A stretch of 64,000 bases of DNA, taken from the NCBI RefSeq assembly GCF_012933505.1, contig NZ_JABBNB010000016.1, positions 62,001-126,000 of the forward strand, written 5' to 3'. Shown piece by piece: positions 1-8,418 of the stretch. Positions within the stretch are counted from its first letter, which is position 1. Every line of letters starts with the position of its first letter. The stretch is from Gordonia asplenii. Lineage in GTDB: Bacteria; Actinomycetota; Actinomycetes; Mycobacteriales; Mycobacteriaceae. Under the pieces are notes generated by a model. The model was not told the origin of the DNA. It ran no database searches and saw nothing but the letters and a program-made list of their open reading frames with translations. The position numbers and the translations under genes are program-made.

Positions 1-28
1 GTATCTGGCAAGCAGTTGAAAGGCAGTG

Positions 29-748
29 ATGACTGGCTCCTCAAGGCTCAGTCGCGACCAGGCCACCTCGCGGCTGGTCGCGGCTGCCGCCGACATCCTG
101 GCCGCGGAGGGCCCCGGTGCGGTCAAGGCGCGGACCGTCGCGCAAGCCGCGTCCGTGTCGACGAGTGCGGTCTACCATCACGTCGGCGGGATTCCGGAGC
201 TCTTTCAAGCGGTGGCCGATCGCGGATTCGAAGAACTCGCGGAGAAGTTCAGCGCGGTTCCCCGGACCGACGATCCGGTGGCGGATCTGTTTCGGCACGC
301 GCTGGCGGCGCGGGGGTTCGCGATGGCGAGTCCGCATCTGTACGACCTGATGTTCGGATTGTCGACGCGTGGCACATACCGTCCGACCGCGGCAAACGAA
401 CCTGATCGGCGGTCGGCGTCGTTCCGGCTCGCCTACGGTCACCTCCGTAGCGTGTGTGAACGAGTCCACGACGCTGGTCGAGTGCGCGCGACGACCGACG
501 TGACGTCTGTGGCCGACCAGCTCTGGGCGGCGGTGCACGGCTTCGTCACCCTGGAGCTCGCCGGCCATTTCGTGCAGCACCTCGACCCGGTGCGTGAGGT
601 GCTCACGCCGATGACGGTCAATATCCTCGTCGGAGAAGGGGATTCGCGGGCATCCGCCCAGGCGTCGCACGCACAGGTCATGCTGTGCGATGCCGGGGAC
701 GGGGATCAGCGTGAGAACGCCGACAGCTCGGCGACGAACCTCTCGTGA
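29..748 (+). CDS. TetR/AcrR-family transcriptional regulator
   Basis: Probable ligand-responsive repressor of about 239 residues. The N-terminal helix-turn-helix lies at about residues 10-55 (recognition region STSAVYHHVGG), and the C-terminal part contains the WxxVHGFVTLEL stretch of the TetR 'WHG' ligand domain. A GTG at 26 is possible, but AAAGG at 19-23 is better spaced for ATG 29. The gene converges on and overlaps the 3' end of the hydrolase gene by 43 bp. It is clearly related to the TetR at 6035-6718 (same GGxPELxxAVxxRGF block). Its target is probably the large palindrome at 2574-2605, but that is inference. Upstream sequence is cut by the window edge. Confidence 0.88.
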   Translation: MTGSSRLSRDQATSRLVAAAADILAAEGPGAVKARTVAQAASVSTSAVYHHVGGIPELFQAVADRGFEELAEKFSAVPRTDDPVADLFRHALAARGFAMASPHLYDLMFGLSTRGTYRPTAANEPDRRSASFRLAYGHLRSVCERVHDAGRVRATTDVTSVADQLWAAVHGFVTLELAGHFVQHLDPVREVLTPMTVNILVGEGDSRASAQASHAQVMLCDAGDGDQRENADSSATNLS

Positions 749-1548
749 TGCTGGAATACTCCGCCGTGGCCCGCGTCGGGGTACAGAACTAGCCGTGCGT
801 CGTTGAGTCGATAGGCCAGCTCGATGGAGCCCCGGGTGGCCAACATGCGGTCGTCCTCGCCATTGGCGACCAAGGCTGGTCCGGTGAACATCGACAGATC
901 CATCGGAGATCGACGCCCCCACCTACTGATCGCGAGGAGTTGGGCCGCAGCGGCCCGCAGGGTCGTTCTCGGCACGCGGTCGGTCTGCCGCTCGCCGATG
1001 CGGGCCATGTAGTCGAGTGCTGCGTCTCGGCCGGCTCGTGTCCTGGTGAAGAACAGGCGTGGCTTGGGATCCCGCAGCCTCATCGCGCTCAGGGCCGTAT
1101 CGGTGACCAGCCTGCGATTGAGCGTCCCGACGCCTTTGAAACCGGACGGCCCGGTGCCGGCCAGAGCGATGCGGCGGACCAATCCGGGGTTCTCGAGCGC
1201 GACGACCTGCGCGACGAACCCGCCCAGCGAAAAGCCGAACAAATCGACCGGGGTCAGGCCGAGTGCGCGAATGAAGGCGACCGCGTCGTCGGCCATCGCG
1301 CCCACGGTCGTCGGCACTCGCCCCCGGCTTCCGCCGACACCGCGGTTGTCGAAGACGATGACATGTCGATGTGCGGCGATGCCGTCCAGAACGCGAGGAT
1401 CCCAGTCGTCGATCGTCGCGGTGAAGTGGTGCAAGAACACCAGAGGTATCCCGGTCGGGGCGCCGAACACACGGTAGGCGAACCTCGTGCCCGCGGCCGC
1501 GACATAGCGCGTTGGCGCCGTGATGGAGGTTTCCGTCGTGCTCGTCAT
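706..1548 (-). CDS. alpha/beta hydrolase (paralogue 1 of a hydrolase trio)
   Basis: Soluble alpha/beta-fold hydrolase of 280 residues. The nucleophile elbow GFSLGG puts Ser near residue 107, the acid is in GEDDRM near 232 and the His is in the C-terminal DAGHGG. The HHF segment near residue 40 would form the oxyanion hole. The ATG at 1548 overlaps the stop of the upstream reductase gene (ATGA), so the two genes are translationally coupled; longer readings toward 2145 run antisense into the reductase. It is similar to the hydrolases at 4765 and 22939, sharing DDWDPRVxDG and a GHGGxFQxH ending. The substrate is unknown; an ester or lactone from the neighbouring oxidation steps is likely. Confidence 0.9.
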   Translation of the reverse strand: MTSTTETSITAPTRYVAAAGTRFAYRVFGAPTGIPLVFLHHFTATIDDWDPRVLDGIAAHRHVIVFDNRGVGGSRGRVPTTVGAMADDAVAFIRALGLTPVDLFGFSLGGFVAQVVALENPGLVRRIALAGTGPSGFKGVGTLNRRLVTDTALSAMRLRDPKPRLFFTRTRAGRDAALDYMARIGERQTDRVPRTTLRAAAAQLLAISRWGRRSPMDLSMFTGPALVANGEDDRMLATRGSIELAYRLNDARLVLYPDAGHGGVFQHHERFVAELSAFSR

Positions 1549-2537
1549 CGGGTGATCACGATCTTGCCGTTGGCCTTGCCCTGCTCCACATAGGACATGG
1601 CCTCCAGCGTGTCGTCGAAGTCGAACGTCCGATCCAGCACCGGCCGCAGGGTTCCGGCGTCGTAGAGTCGGGCGAGCGTCTTCAGCGCAGCGCCGTCGGC
1701 CCGCATGAAGAAGAACGAGTAACGGACTCCGAGCTTCTTGGCGCGGGATCGGATTCGACGGCTCAGCAACGCCATCGCGGGTTTGAGCACAGGCTTTCCG
1801 AGCTGGGCGGCGAACGCCGGGTCGGGTGGGCCGACCACGCTGATCGCGAGGCCGCCGGGTTTCAAGACGGTCAGCGACTTCTCGAGGCTGCCGGTGCCCA
1901 GTGAGTCGAGTACGACGTCGTACCCTGCGATCACCTCGGTGAAATCTTGTTTCGTGTAGTCCACGACTTCGTCGGCGCCCAGATCTCGTACCTTTGCGAT
2001 GTCGTCGGTGTGGGCGGTGGTGGCGACGTATCCGCCCAGGTGCTTGGCGACCTGGATCACCGTTGATCCCAGGCCGCCCGCGCCCGCGTGGACGAGGACC
2101 TTCTGACCGGGCTTGACACGTGCGACGTCCACCAGTGCCTGCCATGCCGCGAGTGCCACCAATGGAACCGCCGCTGCTTCGGCGAAGGAGAGGCTGACCG
2201 GTTTGAGAGCGGCGTCGGCCGCGTCGATGGCGATGGCCTCGGCGAAAGCGCCGATGCGCAGATCGCGGGGGCGCGCGAAGATCTCGTCACCCACCTTGAG
2301 GTCGGTGACGCGTGGTCCGACTCGGGTGACGATTCCGGCGACGTCGTGGCCCAGCACGAAGGGGCGCCGGTAGTTGAGCAACTGCTTGAACTCGCCGTTG
2401 CGGACCATCTTGTCCAGCGGATTGATACTGGCGGCCCGTACGTCGACGAGTATGTCGTTGGCGCCGAGTGTGGGGGAGGCTACGTCGGCGGGTCTGAGGC
2501 CGTCGGGGCCGTAGTGGGTGACGACGAACGCTTTCAT
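1545..2537 (-). CDS. zinc-free MDR / quinone-type NADP-dependent oxidoreductase
   Basis: Medium-chain dehydrogenase/reductase of 330 residues in the quinone oxidoreductase subgroup. It has an N-terminal GroES-like domain with VLGHDVAGIV but no catalytic or structural cysteine ligands, then a Rossmann fold with HAGAGGLGSTVIQVAKHLGG near residue 150 for NADPH. It probably reduces an activated C=C or quinone. It is the first gene of a two-gene operon with the hydrolase (4-bp overlap), transcribed away from the palindrome at 2574-2605. It closely resembles the MDR at 21914, which is also followed by a hydrolase of the same family. Confidence 0.9.
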   Translation of the reverse strand: MKAFVVTHYGPDGLRPADVASPTLGANDILVDVRAASINPLDKMVRNGEFKQLLNYRRPFVLGHDVAGIVTRVGPRVTDLKVGDEIFARPRDLRIGAFAEAIAIDAADAALKPVSLSFAEAAAVPLVALAAWQALVDVARVKPGQKVLVHAGAGGLGSTVIQVAKHLGGYVATTAHTDDIAKVRDLGADEVVDYTKQDFTEVIAGYDVVLDSLGTGSLEKSLTVLKPGGLAISVVGPPDPAFAAQLGKPVLKPAMALLSRRIRSRAKKLGVRYSFFFMRADGAALKTLARLYDAGTLRPVLDRTFDFDDTLEAMSYVEQGKANGKIVITR

Positions 2538-2573
2538 CTTTCTTTCCTATCGATCGGGAGCGAGTCTTGCGCA

Positions 2574-2605
2574 GATCGTAACATTATGATCATAATATTA
2601 CGATC
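2574..2605. promoter_or_regulatory. 32-bp near-perfect palindromic operator
   Basis: Outer arms GATCGTAA and TTACGATC flank the perfect core ATTATGATCATAAT, with one mismatched pair between them. It is AT-rich in an otherwise GC-rich sequence and lies in the 93-bp divergent spacer between the MDR gene (minus) and the OYE gene (plus), so it can control both operons. The size and symmetry fit a TetR dimer or pair of dimers. The TetR at 29-748 is the nearest candidate. Confidence 0.75.
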
Positions 2606-2630
2606 GTACGACAAAGGACTTGGAGTGCAC

Positions 2631-3878
2631 ATGACCTCGCTGACCGACCCCCTCGAACTGCCTTCGGGCCTGCGGCTGCCCAACCGCATCGCGAAAGCCG
2701 CACTCAGCGAGGGCTTGGCCGACGCCGACAATTCGCCTGACGAACGGCTCGTGACGCTCTACCGACGCTGGGCGCAGGGCGGTTACGGGCTGCTCATCAC
2801 CGGAAACATCATGGTCGACCGCGCGCACCTCGGAGAGCCCGGTAACGTCGTGATCGAGGACGACCGAGCCGCTCCGGCGCTGACGGAGTGGACCAAGGCG
2901 GCCCACGACGGCGGCGCGGCGATCTTCGCTCAGCTCAACCACCCCGGCCGACAGTCGAATCTGTTCGAGATCGGTCATCGGCCCGTCGCGCCCAGTGCGG
3001 TACCACTCGCCCTTCCCGGTGCGGTCACCCCACGTGCGCTCACCGGTGACGAAATTGAAGACATTGTCGAGCGCTTCGCCCGGGCGGCGCAGGTGTGTGA
3101 AGCCACCGGCTTCGACGGCGTTCAGATCCACGCCGCTCACGGCTACCTGGTCACGCAGTTTCTCTCGCCGCTGACCAATCTCCGCACCGACGAGTGGGGC
3201 GGCGACTCGACTCGGCGGATGCGCTTGCTGATCGAGATCGTCCGCCGAGTCCGTACCCGGGTCAGCCCCGGCTTCGCCGTCTCGGTGAAACTCAACTCGG
3301 CAGACTTCCAGCGGGGCGGATTCAGCGAGGACGAGTCGCGGGCAGTCGTCGCCGCGCTGGCCCACGAGGCCGTCGACCTCATCGAGATCAGCGGCGGAAA
3401 CTACGAGTCGCCTGCCATGTCCGGGTCCGCGGCGGATTCAACCCGCACCCGCGAGGCATATTTCCTCGACTACGCCCGATCGGTGCGGCAGCACGCCGGT
3501 GCCATTCCACTCGCGGTGACCGGTGGATTCCGCAGCAGTACCGGCATGCAGGACGCACTGACGGCCGGCGACTGCGATGTGATCGGGATCGGCCGCCCGA
3601 CGGTGACCACCACCGACGCCGCGACCGCGATCCTGTCCGGCCGCACCCGGCAGTTGACGACACACGAGATTCAGGCGGGTCTGCGCGGCGTGCTCGGTCG
3701 ACTCACCGATCTCAAGACGCTAGACAGTGTGCTCAACCTCAGCTGGAACGGCGACCAGTTGCACCGTCTCGCGCGGGGACTGGAACCGGATCTCAAGCGC
3801 GGGCCGCTGGTTACCGCGCTGGCGATGCTGCGTCGCAATGGCCGGGTCTCGCTCACACCGCGCCGGGGTATCGCATGA
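2631..3878 (+). CDS. Old Yellow Enzyme-type NADH:flavin oxidoreductase
   Basis: FMN-dependent ene-reductase of 415 residues with a TIM-barrel fold. The substrate-anchoring pair is His167/His170 in IHAAHGYL, followed by FLSPLTNLRTDEWGG and the flavin-phosphate region VTGGFRSS and IGIGRP. QLNHPGRQ lies near residue 105. The ATG at 2631 follows AAAGGACTTGGAG and lies 25 bp after the operator; the open frame extending upstream is antisense to the MDR gene. The C-terminal ~70 residues beyond the barrel are longer than in compact OYEs. It is first in an operon with the SDR (ATGA overlap) and a hydrolase. It probably reduces the C=C of an enone; the substrate is inferred only. Confidence 0.9.
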   Translation: MTSLTDPLELPSGLRLPNRIAKAALSEGLADADNSPDERLVTLYRRWAQGGYGLLITGNIMVDRAHLGEPGNVVIEDDRAAPALTEWTKAAHDGGAAIFAQLNHPGRQSNLFEIGHRPVAPSAVPLALPGAVTPRALTGDEIEDIVERFARAAQVCEATGFDGVQIHAAHGYLVTQFLSPLTNLRTDEWGGDSTRRMRLLIEIVRRVRTRVSPGFAVSVKLNSADFQRGGFSEDESRAVVAALAHEAVDLIEISGGNYESPAMSGSAADSTRTREAYFLDYARSVRQHAGAIPLAVTGGFRSSTGMQDALTAGDCDVIGIGRPTVTTTDAATAILSGRTRQLTTHEIQAGLRGVLGRLTDLKTLDSVLNLSWNGDQLHRLARGLEPDLKRGPLVTALAMLRRNGRVSLTPRRGIA

Positions 3879-4753
3879 GCCGGACCCGCTACGACCTCGC
3901 GGGCAAGGTCGTTCTCATCACCGGCGGAAACGGTGGAATCGGCAGCGCCACCGCCCGTGAACTGCTGATGCGCGGCGCGAGCATTGTCATCGCCGACCTC
4001 GATCCGACGACGCCGCAGCGCGCCGTCGAACTGCACCCCGAGCGCGCGTTGGGCGCTGTCGCCGACGTCCGGGACCGGGCCTCGCTCGACTCCGCGGTGG
4101 CAGCGGCGATGGACCGATTCGGTCGCCTCGATGTGGTCATCGCCAACGCCGGACTGCTCGCCAAAGCTGCGACGCTGCGCAACACACCGACGGCCGACGT
4201 CGAGACGACCTTGGCCGTCAACGTCACCGGGGTGGTCAACACCGTCGCTGCCGGCCTCGACGCCGTCATCGCATCGAAAGGGCAGGTCGTGCTGATCAGC
4301 TCGGTCTTCGCTTTCGTCAACGGCATGGGGACCATTCCGTACGCGATGAGTAAGGCTGCGGTCGAACAACTCGGTCGCGGACTGCGGATGGAACTCGCCG
4401 ACCACGACGTCTCGGTCCTGACCGCGTACTTCTCCCTCGTCGACACCGCCATGATCGCCCACGGTGTGGATGAGGACTCGGTCGTCACCGAATTGCTCAG
4501 CGCGCTGCCCAAGCCGATGCTCAAGCGCATCGCTCCGACCGCGGCCGCGACTGCCATCGCCGACGGTCTGCAGACCCGGGCCGTACGGGTCGTGCGGCCG
4601 GGCCTCTGGCGGCCGGTGTCGGCATTTCGGGGCCTGCTCGGCCCGGCGACCGATGCCCGCTTCGCCGGTGATCGTCGGATTCTCGATGTCCTGGCCCGCC
4701 TCGACGCTCGCACAACTACCTCACCGACTCCGCAACCGAATCGCATTCAGTAG
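3875..4753 (+). CDS. short-chain dehydrogenase/reductase
   Basis: Classical SDR of 292 residues. It has the cofactor motif TGGNGGIG near residues 17-24, NAG near 90, a Ser in ISSVFAF and the catalytic YAMSK near residue 160. Asp in IADLD after the second strand favours NAD(H), which is family knowledge. It overlaps the OYE stop by 4 bp and is followed after 11 bp by a hydrolase, so the three genes form one transcript. The C-terminal extension (LRPVSAF-type region after residue 240) is longer than minimal SDRs. It probably interconverts an alcohol and ketone from the same substrate series as the OYE. Confidence 0.9.
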   Translation: MSRTRYDLAGKVVLITGGNGGIGSATARELLMRGASIVIADLDPTTPQRAVELHPERALGAVADVRDRASLDSAVAAAMDRFGRLDVVIANAGLLAKAATLRNTPTADVETTLAVNVTGVVNTVAAGLDAVIASKGQVVLISSVFAFVNGMGTIPYAMSKAAVEQLGRGLRMELADHDVSVLTAYFSLVDTAMIAHGVDEDSVVTELLSALPKPMLKRIAPTAAATAIADGLQTRAVRVVRPGLWRPVSAFRGLLGPATDARFAGDRRILDVLARLDARTTTSPTPQPNRIQ

Positions 4754-4764
4754 AAGGAACACAT

Positions 4765-5601
4765 ATGACACTCACCTGGCAGGCTGCCCCGACCAAGACC
4801 ATCGACGTGAACGGCACCAGCTTCAGCTACCGGGAAGTGGGTGAACCAGGTGGTGTGCCAGTGGTGTTCCTGCATCACTTCACCGCGGTGCTCGACGACT
4901 GGGATCCCCGTGTCATCGACGGACTCGCCGCACGTCATCACGTGATCGCTTTCGACAATCGGGGAGTCGGGTCGAGCGGTTCGACGGTCCCCGGAGACAT
5001 CGAGCAGATGGGGGCTGACGCGCGCGCGTTCATCAAGGCGCTGGGCTACGACCGCGTCGATCTCCTCGGTTTCTCCCTGGGTGGTGCGGTCGCCCAGATG
5101 GTCGCGCTGGCGGACCCCGGCCTGGTCCGGCGGATGGTCCTCGCGGGCACCGGCCCCCGCGGCGGCGGGGGTATCTGGAAGATGCCGTTCATCGTCGGCA
5201 GTGCCTACGCTAAGGCGTTCCTCACCCGCCAGGACCCCCGCAACTTCCTCTTCTTTCCGCGCACCGCCGAAGGCAAGAAGGCCGCGGGCGAATACTTCGG
5301 CCGGCTGGCCGAACGCACCCGCGACCGCGACCGTCCGATCTCGGCGCAAGCGCGCAACGCCCAGCTGCGCGCGATCACCGCGGGCGGGATGCATAAGCCC
5401 GACGATCTGTCGGTGATCACGTCCCCGGTGTTCGTCGCCAACGGAGACAAGGACCTCATGGTCTCCAGCGACCACTCCGCCGATCTGGCTGCGCGACTGC
5501 CGAATTCACGGCTGCGCATCTACCCGGACTCCGGTCACGGTGGCATTTTTCAGTATCACCGCGAGTTCGTGCCAGAGGTGCTGGAGTTCTTGGCGGGATG
5601 A
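4765..5601 (+). CDS. alpha/beta hydrolase (paralogue 2)
   Basis: 278-residue hydrolase with nucleophile elbow GFSLGG, acid in NGDKDLM and catalytic His in DSGHGGIF. The HHFT oxyanion segment and LDDWDPRV block are shared with paralogue 1 at 706-1548. AAGGA precedes the ATG at 4765. It is the last gene of the OYE-SDR-hydrolase operon. Two such hydrolases on opposite sides of one palindrome suggest successive or parallel hydrolysis steps in one pathway. Membership of the serine-hydrolase fold is certain; the substrate is not known. Confidence 0.9.
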   Translation: MTLTWQAAPTKTIDVNGTSFSYREVGEPGGVPVVFLHHFTAVLDDWDPRVIDGLAARHHVIAFDNRGVGSSGSTVPGDIEQMGADARAFIKALGYDRVDLLGFSLGGAVAQMVALADPGLVRRMVLAGTGPRGGGGIWKMPFIVGSAYAKAFLTRQDPRNFLFFPRTAEGKKAAGEYFGRLAERTRDRDRPISAQARNAQLRAITAGGMHKPDDLSVITSPVFVANGDKDLMVSSDHSADLAARLPNSRLRIYPDSGHGGIFQYHREFVPEVLEFLAG

Positions 5602-6034
5602 TGCCACGCTTGCGCAGCCCGGCCTCAACCTGTATCCACCGGCCGAAGCGGCCCTCTGCTGGTTGAGCCCTGGTTGAGCAGGTCCGAGCGCTGTGCTGAG
5701 CGAGGCGCTAGCCGAGTCAGTGTCGAAACCTCTCAGCCACAACGACTTTCGATGATGCGCGCCAATTTCGGCGATGACAGCCGGCAAGTGACGCGTGTGC
5801 ACCCTACGGGTGCGCACGCCTCGATGTTCGATACCATCACAGTTCGACACGTGTGCTACCATCAAATGCATTGTGGTACAGGGGTTTCGACACGCTCGTC
5901 GCTAGCGTTCCTCGCGGCTCAACCAGCAGATGGAATGCCCCGACCGGTGAAACCAGGCCCAACCAGCGGGTCGGCTCGGTTCGACGCACATCTCCTCCGA
6001 GGCGTCTCAACCTGCGGAGCGGGTTCGCGGGAAA
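5602..6034. repeat. intergenic region with two copies of the dispersed repeat
   Basis: There is no credible gene in this convergent gap. 5659-5730 holds a copy read in reverse (GGTTGAGC ... GTGTCGAAACC) and 5883-5927 a compact copy in forward sense (GTTTCGACACGC ... GGCTCAACCAGC). The centre of each is GC-rich and self-complementary (GCTAGC), so it could fold as a hairpin. The 60-123-residue open frames over this stretch are repeat artefacts. Confidence 0.7.
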
Positions 6035-6718
6035 TCACCCGATGACACGCTCCAAAGCGGCCTCATGTGATCGCAGTGCGGCTGCGGGGTGGGCGCCCAG
6101 GCCCACGCAGAACGTCACTCCCATCGGAAGCAAGACACGTCGCACCGGGTCGTCGAATTCGGCGAAGTGGTGGGCGAGCTCCAACATGATGTAGCCGTGG
6201 ACGAAACTCCACAGTGCTCCTGCGACCGCCGACGGATCGGCGACCGCCACCGGTCCCGACGCGCCAAGGCGCTCGCAGGCGTCGGTGACATGCCGGTATG
6301 CCTCCTGGAAGGTCGGCGAGTGACCGGCCTCTCGTCGGCCGTTCTCAGCGGACGGGCGGTAAGTGGCCCGACCGGACAGACCGAACATCGCGTCGTACAG
6401 GTGGGGGTTCGCGCGAGCATATTTCAATGTCGTCAAGGCCATCGTGAACAAGTCGGCGATCGCGTCCTCGGTGACCGGCACCTCGGCGAACGCCTCCTCG
6501 ATCTGGCGGAACCCGCGCTCCACGACCGCGTTGACCAGTTCAGGCACCCCGCCGAAGTAGTTGTAGACGACCATCGTCGACATGCCGGCCGCGGCCGCTA
6601 CGCTACGGGCTTTGACCGCCGAAGGTCCCTCGGTCGCCAATAGCGCGATGGTGGCGTCAATGAGGCGCTCGGGAATGTCGTTGGCGTCGCTACCGGCGGT
6701 TACTGGTGTGTCGGGCAT
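6035..6718 (-). CDS. TetR-family transcriptional regulator
   Basis: 227-residue repressor-like protein. The HTH is at about residues 15-60 (MSTMVVYNYFGG) and the WHG-type ligand domain includes LWSFVHGYIMLELAHHF. It resembles the TetR at 29-748 throughout. It lies 4 bp downstream of the GMC oxidoreductase gene on the same strand, so the two are probably co-transcribed. It likely controls the divergent GMC/crotonase promoter carrying two repeats at 8338-8376. Confidence 0.9.
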   Translation of the reverse strand: MPDTPVTAGSDANDIPERLIDATIALLATEGPSAVKARSVAAAAGMSTMVVYNYFGGVPELVNAVVERGFRQIEEAFAEVPVTEDAIADLFTMALTTLKYARANPHLYDAMFGLSGRATYRPSAENGRREAGHSPTFQEAYRHVTDACERLGASGPVAVADPSAVAGALWSFVHGYIMLELAHHFAEFDDPVRRVLLPMGVTFCVGLGAHPAAALRSHEAALERVIG

Positions 6719-6722
6719 CGGT

Positions 6723-8306
6723 CTATCGTTCCAAACCGGCCGGCTGGATATGCGACATGGCGTGTTCGGCGAGAGCCGTGATGGTCAAGGCGGGATTGAC
6801 TCCGGGATTCGCCGGCAGCGCGGCGGCGTCGCAGACGATCATGTTCTGATAGCCGAACACGCGCAACGTCGTGTCGACGACGCTCGATTCGGGACCGGCG
6901 CCGATGACAGCTCCGCCGAGGACGTGGGCGGTCATCGGCATGTTGCCGAATGCCTCGAACACACTGCTTTGCGCGATTCCGCCGGTCTGTTCGGCCAACC
7001 AGGCCGCGACCCGGTGACCGATGTCGAGATACGTCGGCGCCGGTCGTTCGGCGTCGATCTCGGTCTTGATGCGATAGCCGCGCCCCAGTAGTCGGCGCGT
7101 GGCGCGAAAACGGATCGCGTTGTCTCGGGGCTGCATGACGAGCATCATCAGCGTCCGACCGCTCCAGCCGGATCGCATGGTGGCGACCCAGTCACGGGGG
7201 TGACGCGCTACCGTGGCGAGCCACTTGCGCAGTCGAGTCGGAATTGTGCCCGGGCCGATGAGCAGGGTGAACATCACGCGCATGAGATCGCCGCGCTGTC
7301 CGTAGGTCAACAGTTCGATCTGAGTGTCACCGTCGAGGATCACGCGGCTGCTCGCGGTGACGTCTCGCCAGGTTTCGCGATCCTCCGGCAACAGCACCGA
7401 CACCACCGCCTCGCTGTTGGTTCGCACTGTCGTTCCCAGGCGATCGCTGATCGCGGGCAGCGAGCCGCGATGCTTGCAGTCGGCGAGTAGTTCGTTGGTG
7501 CCGACGGCGCCCCCGGCGAAGACCACCCCGCGTGCGGTGACGGTCTGCCGGTCGCGACGCAGATACGAGCCGGGACGGCGAGTGTCCACACGGTATCCGT
7601 CACTGCCGTCGGCCGCTCCGAGCGGCCTGACGTCAACTACTTCGCGCTCGGAAACTATTGTCGCGCCCTGCTTTTCGGCGAACCAGAGATAGTTCTTCGT
7701 CAGCCGGTTCGCCGCGCCCGTCCGGCAGCCGACCATACACGCTCCGCAGCGGGTACAACCTGTACGGGCGGGGCCGGCGCCGCCGAAGTAGGGATCGGGA
7801 ACGGTCTTGCCGGGCTCGCCGAAGAACACCGCGACTGGAGCCGGGGCGAACGACGCGCCGTCGAAATGGTCGGCTACCTGCCGGGTCAAATCCATCGTCG
7901 CCGATTGCCACGGGGTCGCGCTGACGCCGAGCATGTGCTCGGCCACCGCGTAATGGGGGCGTAGCACGTCCTCCCAGGACGCCAGATCACCCCACTGCGG
8001 GTCGGTGAAGAACGGCGGTTGTGCTCGGAACAACACTCCGCCGTAGATCAGGCTGCCGCCGCCAACGCCGGTCTGCGTCGAACTGAAGACGTGCCGGAAC
8101 GCGACGCCGCGCATGATGCCACGCAGGCCGAGCGTCGGAGCCCAGAGGAATCGGCTCCTCTCCGATGTGGACGCGGGCAGGTCGTCGTCGGCGTAGGACC
8201 GGCCACGCTCGACGACCAGTACGCGGTACCCCTTCTCGGTCAGGCGCATGGCTGCCACGCTGCCGCCGAAACCTGACCCGACAACCACCCAATCGACGTC
8301 GTGCAT
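6723..8306 (-). CDS. GMC-type FAD-dependent oxidoreductase, cholesterol-oxidase-like
   Basis: 527-residue flavoprotein. The FAD dinucleotide motif GSGFGGSVAA is at residues 10-19, VVERG follows, the GMC signature region is near VGGGSLIYGG, and the C-terminus has NPGVNPALTITALAEHAM. The cysteine-rich stretch CTRCGACMVGC is typical of the mycobacterial ChoD/Rv3409c branch. ATG 8306 is preceded by GAGGAGAA; an in-frame ATG at 8333 is a weaker option. The family oxidises hydroxyl groups of steroids or other bulky alcohols; the actual substrate is unknown. It is transcribed with the TetR gene and divergent from the crotonase operon. Confidence 0.88.
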   Translation of the reverse strand: MHDVDWVVVGSGFGGSVAAMRLTEKGYRVLVVERGRSYADDDLPASTSERSRFLWAPTLGLRGIMRGVAFRHVFSSTQTGVGGGSLIYGGVLFRAQPPFFTDPQWGDLASWEDVLRPHYAVAEHMLGVSATPWQSATMDLTRQVADHFDGASFAPAPVAVFFGEPGKTVPDPYFGGAGPARTGCTRCGACMVGCRTGAANRLTKNYLWFAEKQGATIVSEREVVDVRPLGAADGSDGYRVDTRRPGSYLRRDRQTVTARGVVFAGGAVGTNELLADCKHRGSLPAISDRLGTTVRTNSEAVVSVLLPEDRETWRDVTASSRVILDGDTQIELLTYGQRGDLMRVMFTLLIGPGTIPTRLRKWLATVARHPRDWVATMRSGWSGRTLMMLVMQPRDNAIRFRATRRLLGRGYRIKTEIDAERPAPTYLDIGHRVAAWLAEQTGGIAQSSVFEAFGNMPMTAHVLGGAVIGAGPESSVVDTTLRVFGYQNMIVCDAAALPANPGVNPALTITALAEHAMSHIQPAGLER

Positions 8307-8337
8307 CGGCTTCTCCTCAGTCTGCTTGCCCATTGTT

Positions 8338-8376
8338 GATAACTTCGTTATTCTGATCACGATAACTTCGTTATTC
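8338..8376. promoter_or_regulatory. two tandem 16-bp operator repeats
   Basis: GATAACTTCGTTATTC occurs exactly at 8338-8353 and again at 8361-8376, 23 bp apart, roughly two helical turns. Each contains the inverted repeat ATAAC-TTC-GTTAT. The pair sits in the divergent spacer between the GMC oxidoreductase and the crotonase gene, as expected for cooperative binding by the nearby TetR. Confidence 0.75.
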
Positions 8377-8418
8377 GCGGGTTGCAACTGTGTCCCGCGC
8401 TCGGCACAAGGACATCTC

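Noticed and set aside
8338..8376. Resemblance of ATAACTTCGTTAT to a loxP arm
   Set aside because: The loxP arm reads ATAACTTCGTATA; here each element is a short self-contained dyad in direct repeat, with no facing arm pair or spacer and no recombinase nearby.
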